From Alphaproteobacteria bacterium UBA1301 (lineage in GTDB: Bacteria; Pseudomonadota; Alphaproteobacteria; Micropepsales; Micropepsaceae): a stretch of 64,000 bases of DNA. Positions 51,213 through 59,810 of this stretch are shown here, in pieces. Both the position numbers and the translations under genes were made by a program. Positions within the stretch are counted from its first letter, which is position 1. Every line of letters begins with the position of its first letter. The stretch is taken from assembly GCA_002307725.1 (NCBI GenBank), contig DBUB01000018.1, positions 243,665 to 307,664 on the forward strand, in the 5' to 3' direction. Under the pieces are notes generated by a model. It ran no database searches and was not told the origin of the DNA. It was given only the letters and a program-made list of their open reading frames with translations.

Positions 51213-52307
51213 TCACGCCATCAGCGAATAACGCGTGCTGCGGCCGCCGGCAGGATCCTTGCTGAGAACACCTCGGCGGACCAGATCGTCGATGTCGCGC
51301 AGCGCCGTATCGGGCGAGCATTTTGCCAGCTTGGTGTACTTGGCGTTGGTGAGTTTGCCTTCGAAGCCATCGAGCAGCCGGTTGATGACCAGACTCTGCC
51401 GTTCGTTGAACGACTGGCCCCGGTGCTTGTCCCAAAAACGCGCCTTCGTTAGCACAGCGGAAAGAATCGTCTCCGCTCCGTCAAACGCCTGATCGAGACA
51501 ACCGAGGAACCACTCCAGCCACGCGGTGATGTCAAGATCGCCTTTCTGCGTCGCTTCGAGAATGTCGTAGTAAGCCTTTCGCTGTTCGCGGATTTGGGCC
51601 GACATACTATAGAAGCGTTGGCTCATGGCTTCCGAGCGCGCCAGCAGAAGATCGGCAATGGCCCGCGCCATGCGTCCGTTGCCGTCCTCGAAAGGATGAA
51701 TGGTCACGAACCACAAATGGGCGATGGCGGCCTTAACGACCGGATCGCCCGGATCGTCTTGGTTGAACCAACCGATGAAGGCCGCCATCTCGGCATCGAG
51801 GCGGCGCGCGTCCGGAGCCTCGTAATGGACGCGTTCATGCCCAAGCGGACCGGACACAACCTCCAGGGCTTCGCTTCGCCAGGCGCCGACGGCAATTCTT
51901 CGCAGGCCGCTGCGGCCGGTGGGAAAGAGGGCGGCGTGCCAACCAAACAAGCGGTCGGCGGTCAGCGGCCGGTCGAAGTTCTGCGTCGCATCGAGCATCA
52001 TCTCGACGACACCTTCGACGTGTCGGTCCGCCGGTGTCAGCGCCCCGATGTCCATGCCCAGGCGACGCGCCAGCGAGGAGCGAACCTGATCGCGGTCGAG
52101 CATCTCGCCCTCAATCTCGCCGGATTTGATGACCTCCTCGGCAAGCGTTTCCAACGTCGCCTCGCGACGCAAATCGAAGCCCAGTGCATCCATCCGTCCG
52201 ATCAAGCGGCCTTGATGGTGCCGGACAGCGGCAAGGTACCCAACAAGCCGCTGATGGTCCCATCGGAAGTGGGGCCAACCGGAGAGTTCGTGGATGTAAG
52301 ACACCAT
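51213..52307 (-). CDS. Fic-domain protein with DUF4172 and winged-helix tail
   Basis: 364 residues from MVSYIHELSGWPHFRWDHQR, the normal opening of this Fic subtype; an ATG 24 bp upstream is possible. Inhibitory helix motif SGEIEG (S/TxxxEG) lies ahead of the Fic core, so it is a class II, self-inhibited AMPylator. Catalytic motif HPFEDGNGRMARAI is intact. The last 70 residues (KYTKLAKCSPDTALRDIDDL) form a winged helix, suggesting DNA binding. Convergent with glnD, divergent from trpS. Upstream it has five ATTCRCCGC repeats. Confidence 0.88.
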   Translation of the reverse strand: MVSYIHELSGWPHFRWDHQRLVGYLAAVRHHQGRLIGRMDALGFDLRREATLETLAEEVIKSGEIEGEMLDRDQVRSSLARRLGMDIGALTPADRHVEGVVEMMLDATQNFDRPLTADRLFGWHAALFPTGRSGLRRIAVGAWRSEALEVVSGPLGHERVHYEAPDARRLDAEMAAFIGWFNQDDPGDPVVKAAIAHLWFVTIHPFEDGNGRMARAIADLLLARSEAMSQRFYSMSAQIREQRKAYYDILEATQKGDLDITAWLEWFLGCLDQAFDGAETILSAVLTKARFWDKHRGQSFNERQSLVINRLLDGFEGKLTNAKYTKLAKCSPDTALRDIDDLVRRGVLSKDPAGGRSTRYSLMA

Positions 52308-52406
52308 ATTCACCGCATATCTTGCGGCCATTATGGCCTCTATTCGCCGCAAATGGCAAGCACAATCACCGCATATATAGCGGCGAATATGCTCTTTATT
52401 CACCGC
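52308..52406. promoter_or_regulatory. Five-copy ATTCRCCGC operator array of the Fic gene
   Basis: Copies of ATTC(A/G)CCGC or close: 52308-52316, 52342-52350, 52364-52372 (first base A), 52380-52388 (inverted, GCGGCGAAT), 52398-52406. Copies three and four face each other 7 bp apart. The array ends at the Fic start codon. The winged-helix tail of the Fic protein is an obvious candidate binder. Confidence 0.6.
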
Positions 52407-52491
52407 ATGCACGCCCCCTGTGGCAGTCCATTTCCCTTGCCCCGCCTGGTCTGAAGGGTCATAACCCCGCGCACGAACTGAGGTTTTCTCC

Positions 52492-53520
52492 ATGTCCGAC
52501 GCGCCCGCCAAGCACCAGCCCCTCGTCTTTTCCGGTATGCAGCCGACCAACACGCTGCATCTGGGCAATTATCTTGGCGCGCTCAAGAATTGGGTAAAGC
52601 TGCAGGATCAGATGCCCTGCATCTATTGCGTGGTGGACATGCATGCCATCACCGCGGTCGCGTATGCCAAGCCGGATGATCTCAGGACCGCGGTGCGCGA
52701 AGTGGCGGCGGCGTATATCGCGGCCGGCGTTGACCCCAAGCGCTCGATCCTGTTCCAGCAATCGGCGGTGCCGGCCCATGCCGAGTTGGCGTGGATTTTC
52801 AATTGCGTGGCACGGCTGGGCTGGATGGATCGCATGACCCAGTTCAAGGAAAAAACCGGCAAGCACAAGGAACGCGCCTCGGTCGGGCTCTACACCTATC
52901 CGACCCTGATGGCGGCCGACATTCTGGTTTACAAGGCGACCCATGTTCCGGTCGGCGAGGATCAGAAGCAGCACCTGGAACTCACCCGCGACGTCGCCCA
53001 GAAGTTCAACAACGACTACGGCGCCGAAGATTTCTTCCCGCTGCCGGAAGCGGTGGTGCTGGGCACGGCGACGCGGGTGATGAGCCTGCGCGATGGCTCC
53101 AAAAAAATGTCGAAGTCGGACGACAGCGACATGAGCCGCATCAATTTGACCGACGACGCCGACATGGTGGCGCAGAAAATCCGCAAAGCCCGCACCGATC
53201 CCAATCCGCTGCCGGACGACGAAAAAGGCCTGGAGGGCCGCCCCGAAGCCGAAAACCTGATCAACATCTTCGCCGCCCTGGCGGGCACGCCGCGCAGCGA
53301 CGTGATCGCGCGTTTTGCCGGGCAGCAATTCTCCGGCTTCAAGAACGAGCTGGCGGACCTTGCGGTGGCCGAAATCGCGCCCATCGCCGAGAAGATGCGC
53401 AGGCTGCTGGCCGATCCCGCCGAACTGGATCGCATTCTGGCGGACGGGGCCGAGCAGGCGGCGGCGCTGGCGGCGCCCATCCTCCGCGAGACCAAGCGGC
53501 TGGTCGGCTTCCACGCCTAA
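52492..53520 (+). CDS. trpS: Tryptophanyl-tRNA synthetase
   Basis: 342 residues. Class I synthetase with the HIGH-equivalent TLHLGNYLG and KMSKS (DGSKKMSKSDDSD). Full length, start after GAGGTTTTCTCC. Essential. Divergent from the Fic gene, so the repeat array lies in its 5' region as well. Confidence 0.97.
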   Translation: MSDAPAKHQPLVFSGMQPTNTLHLGNYLGALKNWVKLQDQMPCIYCVVDMHAITAVAYAKPDDLRTAVREVAAAYIAAGVDPKRSILFQQSAVPAHAELAWIFNCVARLGWMDRMTQFKEKTGKHKERASVGLYTYPTLMAADILVYKATHVPVGEDQKQHLELTRDVAQKFNNDYGAEDFFPLPEAVVLGTATRVMSLRDGSKKMSKSDDSDMSRINLTDDADMVAQKIRKARTDPNPLPDDEKGLEGRPEAENLINIFAALAGTPRSDVIARFAGQQFSGFKNELADLAVAEIAPIAEKMRRLLADPAELDRILADGAEQAAALAAPILRETKRLVGFHA

Positions 53521-53582
53521 ACATTCGTGTGCCTTTCCGCTGCGCCGCCAGCAGGTTAGAGCGTCTCGCCTAAGTTGTTGTT

Positions 53583-53606
53583 GCGACTACATATTAGTCG
53601 CGACTA
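53583..53606. repeat. Triple GCGACTA palindromic cluster
   Basis: GCGACTA (53583-53589), inverted TAGTCGC (53595-53601) and again GCGACTA (53600-53606); the last two overlap as the 14-bp palindrome TTAGTCGCGACTAA. It lies 63 bp after trpS and 70 bp before the protease gene. Operator of the latter or terminator of trpS. Confidence 0.5.
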
Positions 53607-53677
53607 AAGACGTTGCCATCCCTTATAAATAGAGTAATTGTGGATATCAGGAATGGAGTTTGCCGCATTCGCTTAAG

Positions 53678-54574
53678 ATGACCTTGAGCTCCCTCTTCAC
53701 GCCGATTGCCAGCGACGCGATGCTGCAAAGGATGATCATGGCCACGAAGGATTTGCGTTTTACCAGTGACGGGGCGGTGCGCTTTCTGGCGGCCGCCAGC
53801 GCCCGGCGGTCGTCGATCGCGAACGACTGGAGCCGCACCCAAAACGCGCTGCAGACCATTTGGCCGCGAGCTGGGCGCACGGTGCTGGCGCTGATCCATG
53901 AAGGCGATGACGGCCTCACCGCCGAAGACGCCACCGATCTTCTCACCGTGCTGGCGATGCTGACGCCGGACGATCCGGTCGATGTCATCCTGCATACCCA
54001 TGGCGGCAGCGCCACTGCTGCCAATCGTATCGCCGCGGCGCTGGTGGCGCGGCCAAACACCGCCGCCTTCGTGCCGTTTTATGCCGAATCCGCCGGTACC
54101 GAAGTGGCGCTGGCGTGCGCGGAAATTTTCCTCGGCAACGACGCCAATCTGACCCCGATCGACATCCAAATCGAAGGCGCCCCGGCCCGCGATCTGGTGG
54201 AGCTGGCGCGCAAGGCGGGACCGCGCGCGTCCGAATCCTTGCGCCTTTCGGCCAAGATCGCCGAACGGGCGCTGAAGGACGAGGCCAAGACCGTCGATAG
54301 CCTGATCCATCCGAACCACAAGACCGGCAAAGGGCGGGTTTCGCTGGCCCGGCGGCTGACCAGCGGGCGCTCCTATCACGCCGAGCTGATCCGCTTTGCC
54401 ACCGCCGCGGCGATGGGCATTGCCGTCAAACGCGGCGTACCGGCCGAGCTTTACCGCTTTATCGGCACCCGGCGGGCGCAGCTGCGGCAGCTTCGCGAAC
54501 TGGACTCCCAGCTCAAATTCGTCCATCGCCGCGAACCCGAACCCCATCTGGAACTGGTGCACGGGGCAGCCTGA
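53678..54574 (+). CDS. ClpP-fold serine protease (SDH-type), cytosolic
   Basis: 298 residues from MTLSSLFTPIASDAMLQRM; a TTG 18 bp upstream is possible. The ClpP/SppA-like core is LILHT-type VILHTHGGSATAANRIAAAL, then FVPFYAESAGTEVALACAEI, where the serine after the alanine-glutamate is the expected nucleophile, and GNDANLTPIDIQ. There is no transmembrane anchor. The C-terminal half is helical and basic. Related proteins are annotated as membrane-bound SDH proteases; this one is soluble. Target unknown. Confidence 0.72.
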   Translation: MTLSSLFTPIASDAMLQRMIMATKDLRFTSDGAVRFLAAASARRSSIANDWSRTQNALQTIWPRAGRTVLALIHEGDDGLTAEDATDLLTVLAMLTPDDPVDVILHTHGGSATAANRIAAALVARPNTAAFVPFYAESAGTEVALACAEIFLGNDANLTPIDIQIEGAPARDLVELARKAGPRASESLRLSAKIAERALKDEAKTVDSLIHPNHKTGKGRVSLARRLTSGRSYHAELIRFATAAAMGIAVKRGVPAELYRFIGTRRAQLRQLRELDSQLKFVHRREPEPHLELVHGAA

Positions 54575-54592
54575 CCGGCTAAACTCCGGGCC

Positions 54593-55348
54593 ATGACCAC
54601 AGGAACCATCCTCGTCACCGGCGGCGGCAAACGGCTTGGGCGCGCCCTCGTGCTCGATCTGGCCCGCCACGGCTATGACATCGCCTTGCACTACAATTCC
54701 TCGGAAAAGGAAGCGCGCGCCACCGCCGCCGATGCGATGACCAACGGCGTCAAGGTGGCGCTGCTCAAAGCCGACCTCAGCAAAGAAGCCGAAACCTCGA
54801 CCCTGGTCAGCCGCGCCGTGGCCGAGCTGGGGCCGTTGACCGGGCTGATCAATTCGGCTTCGGTGTTCGAAAACGACGCTTGGTACAGTGTCAGCCGCGC
54901 CAGTTGGGACCATCATCTGGAGACCAATCTGCGGGCGCCATTCGTGCTGAGCCAGACCTTCGCGCACCAAGTGCCGCGCGACGGTCAAGGCGCTATCGTC
55001 AACATCATCGACCAGCGCGTCTTGAAGCCGACGCCGCAGTTCCTCTCTTACAGCCTCAGCAAAGCGGGCCTGAAGTGGCTGACCATCACGCTCGCCCAGG
55101 CGCTCGCGCCCAAGGTGCGGGTCAACGCGGTGGGACCGGGGCCGACCATGATCAACGCCCGCCAATCCGAGGCCGATTTCACCCGCCAGCGCGAAGCGAC
55201 CGTTCTCGGCCGCGGCGCCGAGCCTCACGACGTCACCGAAGCGGTGCGCTATCTACTCAGTGCCAGCGCCGTGACCGGACAGATGATCGCCGTCGATGGC
55301 GGCCAGCATCTCATCTGGCAAACCCCGGATGTGGCGGTGAAGGAATAA
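54593..55348 (+). CDS. FolM/pteridine-reductase-like SDR
   Basis: 251 residues. TGGGKRLG gives the TGX3RXG loop that distinguishes FolM and PTR1 from ordinary SDRs. Other features are LINSASVFENDAW, LETNLRAPFVLSQ, IDQRVLKPTPQFLSYSLSKA (catalytic Tyr-Lys) and AVGPGPTM. FolM reduces dihydromonapterin and can act as an alternative dihydrofolate reductase. It is followed 6 bp later by folB, supporting a pterin substrate. Confidence 0.82.
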   Translation: MTTGTILVTGGGKRLGRALVLDLARHGYDIALHYNSSEKEARATAADAMTNGVKVALLKADLSKEAETSTLVSRAVAELGPLTGLINSASVFENDAWYSVSRASWDHHLETNLRAPFVLSQTFAHQVPRDGQGAIVNIIDQRVLKPTPQFLSYSLSKAGLKWLTITLAQALAPKVRVNAVGPGPTMINARQSEADFTRQREATVLGRGAEPHDVTEAVRYLLSASAVTGQMIAVDGGQHLIWQTPDVAVKE

Positions 55349-55354
55349 ACAAAA

Positions 55355-55753
55355 ATGACTGTCTCATCCGATCCCTTGCGGATCGCCGATGTCGAAGCTG
55401 GCATCCGGCATGTCTTCATTCGCAATTTGGAACTCGATATCGAGATCGGCATCTACAGCCACGAACACGGCAAGACGCAAAAGGTGCGTCTCAACGTCGA
55501 CATGGCGGTGGACGACACCCCGGTGACGGAAGACCGGCTGGAATCGGTGGTCGATTACGCCGACATCACCCGCAAGGTGAGGAAGCTGGTGGCGGGCGGC
55601 CACGTCGCGCTGGCCGAAACGCTGGCCGAAAAGGTCGCCGAAATCTGCTTCGAAGATGCGCGGGTGCGAATGGTGCGGGTAAGGGTGGAAAAACTCGAAG
55701 CGCTGAAGAATGCCGAAAGCGCCGGGATCGAGATTGAGCGGAGGAGAAGGTAA
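55355..55753 (+). CDS. folB: Dihydroneopterin aldolase
   Basis: 132 residues. Characteristic sequence VFIRNLELDIEIGIYSHEHG with the active-site region and DYADITRKVRKLV, ALAETLAEKVAEICF. Converts dihydroneopterin to the hydroxymethyl pterin for folate. It probably shares a transcript with the SDR upstream. Confidence 0.88.
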   Translation: MTVSSDPLRIADVEAGIRHVFIRNLELDIEIGIYSHEHGKTQKVRLNVDMAVDDTPVTEDRLESVVDYADITRKVRKLVAGGHVALAETLAEKVAEICFEDARVRMVRVRVEKLEALKNAESAGIEIERRRR

Positions 55754-55809
55754 GGGCAGGGTTGCTAATTGGATATTATGTGCACCAAATTCCCTGACTT
55801 CAAATAAGC

Positions 55810-56730
55810 CTACCGGGTCGCGTTCATTGTCTGAAAAACGGAGTTGAGGTCTAGTTGATCTTGCGCCAGTAAGTTCTGGAATTTCCGAATTTCTCCGGGT
55901 TGCCCATCGGGGCAGTTTCCCCTTACAAAAAACCCATCGGAAAAGTCCTTATCAGCCTTCATTGATTTGATACTGGCAGCTGCCATCCAGTCATGGCTCG
56001 GCTTTGTGTCTGTCTGGGCGTTACTTTCAACATACTGACTCCGCACATCTAGCGAGTCAGTGATCGTATATCGCAGAAATGTTGGTCGGCACTCGTATTG
56101 GTCTTGAAGTGGACAAATCCACCCCGTCCACCCCCCAACGGTATCGCCACGCTGCAAAGCATGCTCGTTTAGTTTACTATCTAGCATTTCTTCTGCCGGC
56201 CATTGAAATGCCTTCTTGGGGTCTGCAACAAAGTACATTCGGCTATATTTGAAATTGATAGGGCACAGTGCGGTCCATGGGCCGTTACGTGATTGGGCCA
56301 CTTCGAGGCCATATTCCGTTATGCGTCGCGGGGACTCGCTTCGGTTAGTCATAACGACGTAAATCAGAAGATTAATTTCCTGGCCTCCGAGATATTGGGA
56401 GCTAGGCGTAGCAGCGATCAGCGTGCCGTGGCGAAGAGCGTATGCAAATATTGGTAGTTCAAGACTTGGAGAGGCTGGGAATGTTTTGGAGAAAAGCTTC
56501 GCAGACGAAACAACACTGAAAGGCGAAACGGGGTGAACATTGTTGGTTTGAACCGGAGGCCACATTGCTGTCTTAATAGCCATGCTAATGCTTCCTACAA
56601 AAACCAACCCTGCAACGATTAGAACGCCCCAATGGACTGGCTTAGGCATTTTCAGGCCTAAGGCATTGGCAACTTGCACAAGAATCCCGAATGCAAGTGA
56701 CGCTGCCGAGATGTACATCGCCGTTCCCAT
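55810..56730 (-). CDS. Low-GC membrane-anchored hypothetical protein
   Basis: 306 residues. Two N-terminal hydrophobic segments (AMYISAASLAFGILVQVANA and WGVLIVAGLVFVGSISMAIK) then a beta-rich soluble domain of about 230 residues with cysteines in ALCPINFKYS, WICPLQDQYECRP. GC content and codon use are clearly lower than in neighbours, which suggests horizontal transfer. Not recognised. It lies beside the broken toxin-antitoxin locus. Confidence 0.65.
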   Translation of the reverse strand: MGTAMYISAASLAFGILVQVANALGLKMPKPVHWGVLIVAGLVFVGSISMAIKTAMWPPVQTNNVHPVSPFSVVSSAKLFSKTFPASPSLELPIFAYALRHGTLIAATPSSQYLGGQEINLLIYVVMTNRSESPRRITEYGLEVAQSRNGPWTALCPINFKYSRMYFVADPKKAFQWPAEEMLDSKLNEHALQRGDTVGGWTGWICPLQDQYECRPTFLRYTITDSLDVRSQYVESNAQTDTKPSHDWMAAASIKSMKADKDFSDGFFVRGNCPDGQPGEIRKFQNLLAQDQLDLNSVFQTMNATR

Positions 56731-56828
56731 GTCCGATTCCCCCTCCGACGTCTTATACTACATCTGGTTGTGGGCTTGCGACGAATCCGGTGACAGGTGC
56801 ACCATTCCCGAAGCGCCCTCTCCCCTCT

Positions 56829-57119
56829 CTACGGCCGCGTAGCGACAATGGTCAGCTTCAGGCCGAGCGCGCGCAGCACTGCATTCACCGTCTCGAACCG
56901 CGGATGCGCGCCGGCGCTAAGCGCTTTGTAAAGGCTCTCGCGGCCGAGGCCTGTGTCCTTGGCGATCTGTGCCATGCCGCGCGCCTTGGCAACATCGCCG
57001 ATGGCGGCGAGAAGAACATCCGGGTTGGCATCCTCTGCCGCCGCCGAAAGATATTCGGCCATCGTCTCGTCATCGTCGAGATAATCGGCGGGATCGAAAG
57101 CGGCGTAGGTCTTCTTCAC
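56829..57119 (-). CDS. HigA-type addiction-module antidote protein
   Basis: 96 residues from a GTG 2 bp after the toxin stop, with AAGGAACAA upstream; an ATG 18 bp earlier is inside the toxin tail. The protein has the antidote pattern DPADYLDDDETMAEYLSAAA then ARGMAQIAKDTGLGRESLYK, ending ALGLKLTIVA. The helix-turn-helix appears intact. Its toxin partner upstream is interrupted, so the gene is now an orphan. Confidence 0.82.
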   Translation of the reverse strand: MKKTYAAFDPADYLDDDETMAEYLSAAAEDANPDVLLAAIGDVAKARGMAQIAKDTGLGRESLYKALSAGAHPRFETVNAVLRALGLKLTIVATRP

Positions 57120-57121
57120 GG

Positions 57122-57390
57122 TTATTGTTCCTTCCATTCGCGCGCCAAGTTTTCGAGGATGATGGATTTCTACGCCCCAATTGTCATGGCCCGCGACTGC
57201 GGGCCATCCAGATCACATCTGGCACAAATCCAAAGACCGCGGAGAACCCAACTGGATCACCCGCAGTCGCGGGTGATGACAAGAAGGGGTATGTCCGCAA
57301 GTCGCGCGCCAATATTCTGGCCTTCGCCTTGAGGTCGGCGAGCGCCTTGAGCCACACATCAAATTCCGGCGACCGCAGGAAGGTGTTCAC
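57122..57390 (-). pseudogene. RelE/HigB-type toxin broken by a palindromic element
   Basis: The 5' part from GTG 57390 reads NTFLRSPEFDVWLKALADLK then AKARILAR, as in RelE-family addiction toxins. The reading is then lost in the REP-like element 57181-57282. Beyond it, in the right frame, minus strand 57163-57122 reads IILENLAREWKEQ and stops 2 bp before the antidote GTG. The ends match the family start and end. About 50-60 residues of the middle are missing, so the locus underwent insertion plus deletion. Confidence 0.8.
57181..57282. mobile_element. Paired palindromic (REP-like) element, copy 2, inside toxin gene
   Basis: Begins TTGTCATGGCCCGCGACTGC and ends with the inverse of a variant of the same 31-base unit (CTGGATCACCCGCAGTCGCG...). 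The right unit has compensated changes that keep its own palindrome. Length 102 bp against 126 bp for copy 1. It lies within the toxin coding sequence, so it (or its precursor) moved or was inserted. It encodes no protein, so any movement needs a transposase in trans. Confidence 0.65.
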
Positions 57391-57475
57391 GGCGTGACTG
57401 TATCTGATTGGATACAACTATGCAAGCGCCATCACCCTCCCCTTGAGGGCTACGGGATTCACATTGTTTGTCTTT

Positions 57476-57709
57476 CCCTCTCCCCTTGTGGGAGAGGACG
57501 CAAAATCTTGCACTTAGCTGAGCACCCCCGGCGAGGCCGCACCGATGCGAAGCTAAGTGCTAGATTTTGCTGGTGAGGGGGGCGTGCCCCGTTACCCCTC
57601 ACCTGAAAAATCATCGGGGTTAGCGGCGCTCCTTTTTGCGAAGCGCGACGATTGTGATGGAGCACCGCTAACCCCGTGATTTTTCTTCCTCTCCCACAAG
57701 GGGAGAGGG
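57476..57709. mobile_element. 234-bp nested inverted-repeat (MITE-like) element
   Basis: Perfect 22-bp terminal inverted repeats at 57476-57497 and 57688-57709 (CCCTCTCCCCTTGTGGG... and inverse); each is itself a short palindrome. Inside are two further long stems: 57500-57519 with 57551-57570 (20 bp, one mismatch) and about 57605-57632 with 57659-57685 (one or two mismatches). No coding potential. Between the broken toxin locus and uvrC. Confidence 0.7.
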
Positions 57710-57875
57710 ATGGCAGGATTGGCGGGTTCGGCCCGCCGGGACGGGGCAAGACCGCCTTGGCCGCCTCCTCCCACCCCCTCTCGGGCGGGAATTTCCGCAA
57801 AGCAATGATCAAGATTTTGTGGAACGGCGCAAAGGAGTACGAGATATAGACCTTAGGAGACTTTGAACCCCGCCG

Positions 57876-59762
57876 ATGACCGACGCGCCGACCAGCCCTG
57901 AAACGCCCCCAGACCCGCCGCTCAAAGGCGTCGCCCGGATCGAGGCGTATCTGAAGACGCTGCCGGATGCGCCGGGCGTCTATCGCATGCTCGGCGCCGA
58001 CGGCGCGGTGCTCTATGTCGGCAAGGCCAAGTCGCTCAAGAAGCGGGTGTCGAGCTACGCCAAGTCGGGCGGGCACACGATGCGCATCGCGCGGATGATT
58101 TCCGAAACCTGCGAGATGCTGTTCGTCACCACGGCGTCGGAAACCGAAGCGCTGCTGCTCGAATCCAATCTGATCAAGCGGCTCAAGCCGCGCTATAACG
58201 TTTCCTATCGCGACGACAAATCGTTTCCCTTCATCTTGCTGCGCCAGGACCACGCCTTCGCGCAACTCCTCAAGCATCGCGGCGCGCGTTCGACCAAAGG
58301 CGTCTACTTCGGCCCCTTCGCCAACGCCGGTGCCGTGGGCCGCACCCTGAATACGTTGCAGCGCGCGTTCCTGTTGCGCTCCTGTTCGGATTCGGTGTTC
58401 GAGACCCGTTCGCGGCCGTGCCTGCTCTACCAGATCAAGCGTTGCTCGGCGCCGTGTGTCGGACGGATCGATGCGCCCGCTTATGGCGAACTGGTCACGG
58501 AAGCGATGCGGTTCCTCGACGGCAAAAGCCGCGACCTGCAAGCCAAGCTGGTCAAGGAAATGGAAGCCTCCGCCACCAGCCTCGATTTCGAAGGCGCTGC
58601 CAAGCTGCGCGACCGGCTGCGCGCCATGAGCCATGTGCAGCAAACCCAAGGCATCAATCCTTCCACCTTTGCCGAAGCCGATCTCTTCGCGCTGCATCAG
58701 GAAGGCAGCGAGGTTTGCATTCAGGTGTTCTTCTTCCGCGCCGGGCAGAACTGGGGCAACAAGCCCTATTTCCCGCGCCAGACCGCCGATCTTTCGCCAG
58801 GGGAAATTCTGGAGGCCTTCATCGGCCAGTTCTATGACGAACGTCCGGCACCTGCGCTGCTGCTGCTCTCCGATGCCATTCCCACCCGCACGCTGCTCAG
58901 CGAAGCCCTGTCGCTGCGGTCCGAGCGTAAGGTGCAGATTTTGGTGCCCGAGCGCGGCGAGAAACATGATTTGGTCGCCATGGCCCGCACCAATGCGCGC
59001 GAACAACTGGCGCGGCGGATGGCGGAGAACTCGGCCCAGCGCGAACTCTTGGAGGGCGTCGCCGATCTCTTTGGTTTGGAAAATGTGCGGCGGATCGAGG
59101 TCTACGACAACAGCCACATTGCCGGCACCAATGCGGTCGGCGGCATGATCGTCGCCGGGCCGGAAGGCTTCGAAAAAGGCGAATACCGCAAGTACAACAT
59201 CAAATCGGCCGACCTGACGCCGGGCGACGATTACGGTATGATGCGCGAAGTGCTGACGCGCCGCTTCGCCCGGCTGGTCAAAGACGACGAAGATGCCAAG
59301 GCGCGGCGCCCGGATGTCGCCCTGATCGACGGCGGGCCGGGGCAGCTTGCCATCGCGAGCCAGGTGTTCGCCGATCTCGGCGTCGAGGGCGTGAGCTTGG
59401 TGGCGATCTCCAAAGGCGCCGAGCGCGACGCTGGTTACGAGCATTTCCACATGCCCGGCAAGGCGCCCTTCCGCCTCGATCAGAAAAATCCGGTGCTCTA
59501 TTACCTGCAACGGTTGCGTGACGAGGCCCATCGCTTTGCCATCGGCACCCATCGCAAGAAGCGCTCCAAGGCGATCGGCGCCAATCCGCTGGACGAAATC
59601 GCCGGGGTCGGGGCTGGGCGCAAGCGGGCGCTGCTGCAGCATTTCGGCTCAGCCAAGGCGATCTCCGCGGCCAATCTGGCCGACATCGAGAGCGTTTCCG
59701 GGGTTTCGGCCACTCTGGCCAAGAAAATCTATGACTTCTTCCACCCCGGCGGCGGCGCCTGA
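57876..59762 (+). CDS. uvrC: Excinuclease ABC subunit C
   Basis: 628 residues. GIY-YIG nuclease (about 30-110, PGVYRMLGADGAVLYVGKA), a cysteine cluster CLLYQIKRCSAPC, UVR motif (LVKEMEASATSLDFEGAAKL), RNase H-like endonuclease (VYDNSHIAGTNAVGGMIV, ALIDGGPGQL) and tandem helix-hairpin-helix tail. Makes both incisions in nucleotide excision repair with UvrB. Full length. pgsA follows within 50 bp. Confidence 0.97.
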   Translation: MTDAPTSPETPPDPPLKGVARIEAYLKTLPDAPGVYRMLGADGAVLYVGKAKSLKKRVSSYAKSGGHTMRIARMISETCEMLFVTTASETEALLLESNLIKRLKPRYNVSYRDDKSFPFILLRQDHAFAQLLKHRGARSTKGVYFGPFANAGAVGRTLNTLQRAFLLRSCSDSVFETRSRPCLLYQIKRCSAPCVGRIDAPAYGELVTEAMRFLDGKSRDLQAKLVKEMEASATSLDFEGAAKLRDRLRAMSHVQQTQGINPSTFAEADLFALHQEGSEVCIQVFFFRAGQNWGNKPYFPRQTADLSPGEILEAFIGQFYDERPAPALLLLSDAIPTRTLLSEALSLRSERKVQILVPERGEKHDLVAMARTNAREQLARRMAENSAQRELLEGVADLFGLENVRRIEVYDNSHIAGTNAVGGMIVAGPEGFEKGEYRKYNIKSADLTPGDDYGMMREVLTRRFARLVKDDEDAKARRPDVALIDGGPGQLAIASQVFADLGVEGVSLVAISKGAERDAGYEHFHMPGKAPFRLDQKNPVLYYLQRLRDEAHRFAIGTHRKKRSKAIGANPLDEIAGVGAGRKRALLQHFGSAKAISAANLADIESVSGVSATLAKKIYDFFHPGGGA

Positions 59763-59810
59763 GGCGAAGCTCTTGTCCCCACCATGGCGAAAATGGTCTA
59801 TGGTCGGGTT

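Noticed and set aside
52308..52406. Repeat array considered as a plasmid-like origin (iterons) or a mini-CRISPR
   Set aside because: Sites are unevenly spaced and partly inverted, no Rep or cas gene is present, and the position before Fic fits an operator.
53594..55228. Long antisense frame over the protease and FolM-like genes
   Set aside because: No ribosome site, no domain; both plus-strand genes are well supported.
57459..59642. A 727-codon open frame antisense to uvrC and running through the inverted-repeat element
   Set aside because: Shadow of uvrC; crosses the palindromic element and lacks any domain.
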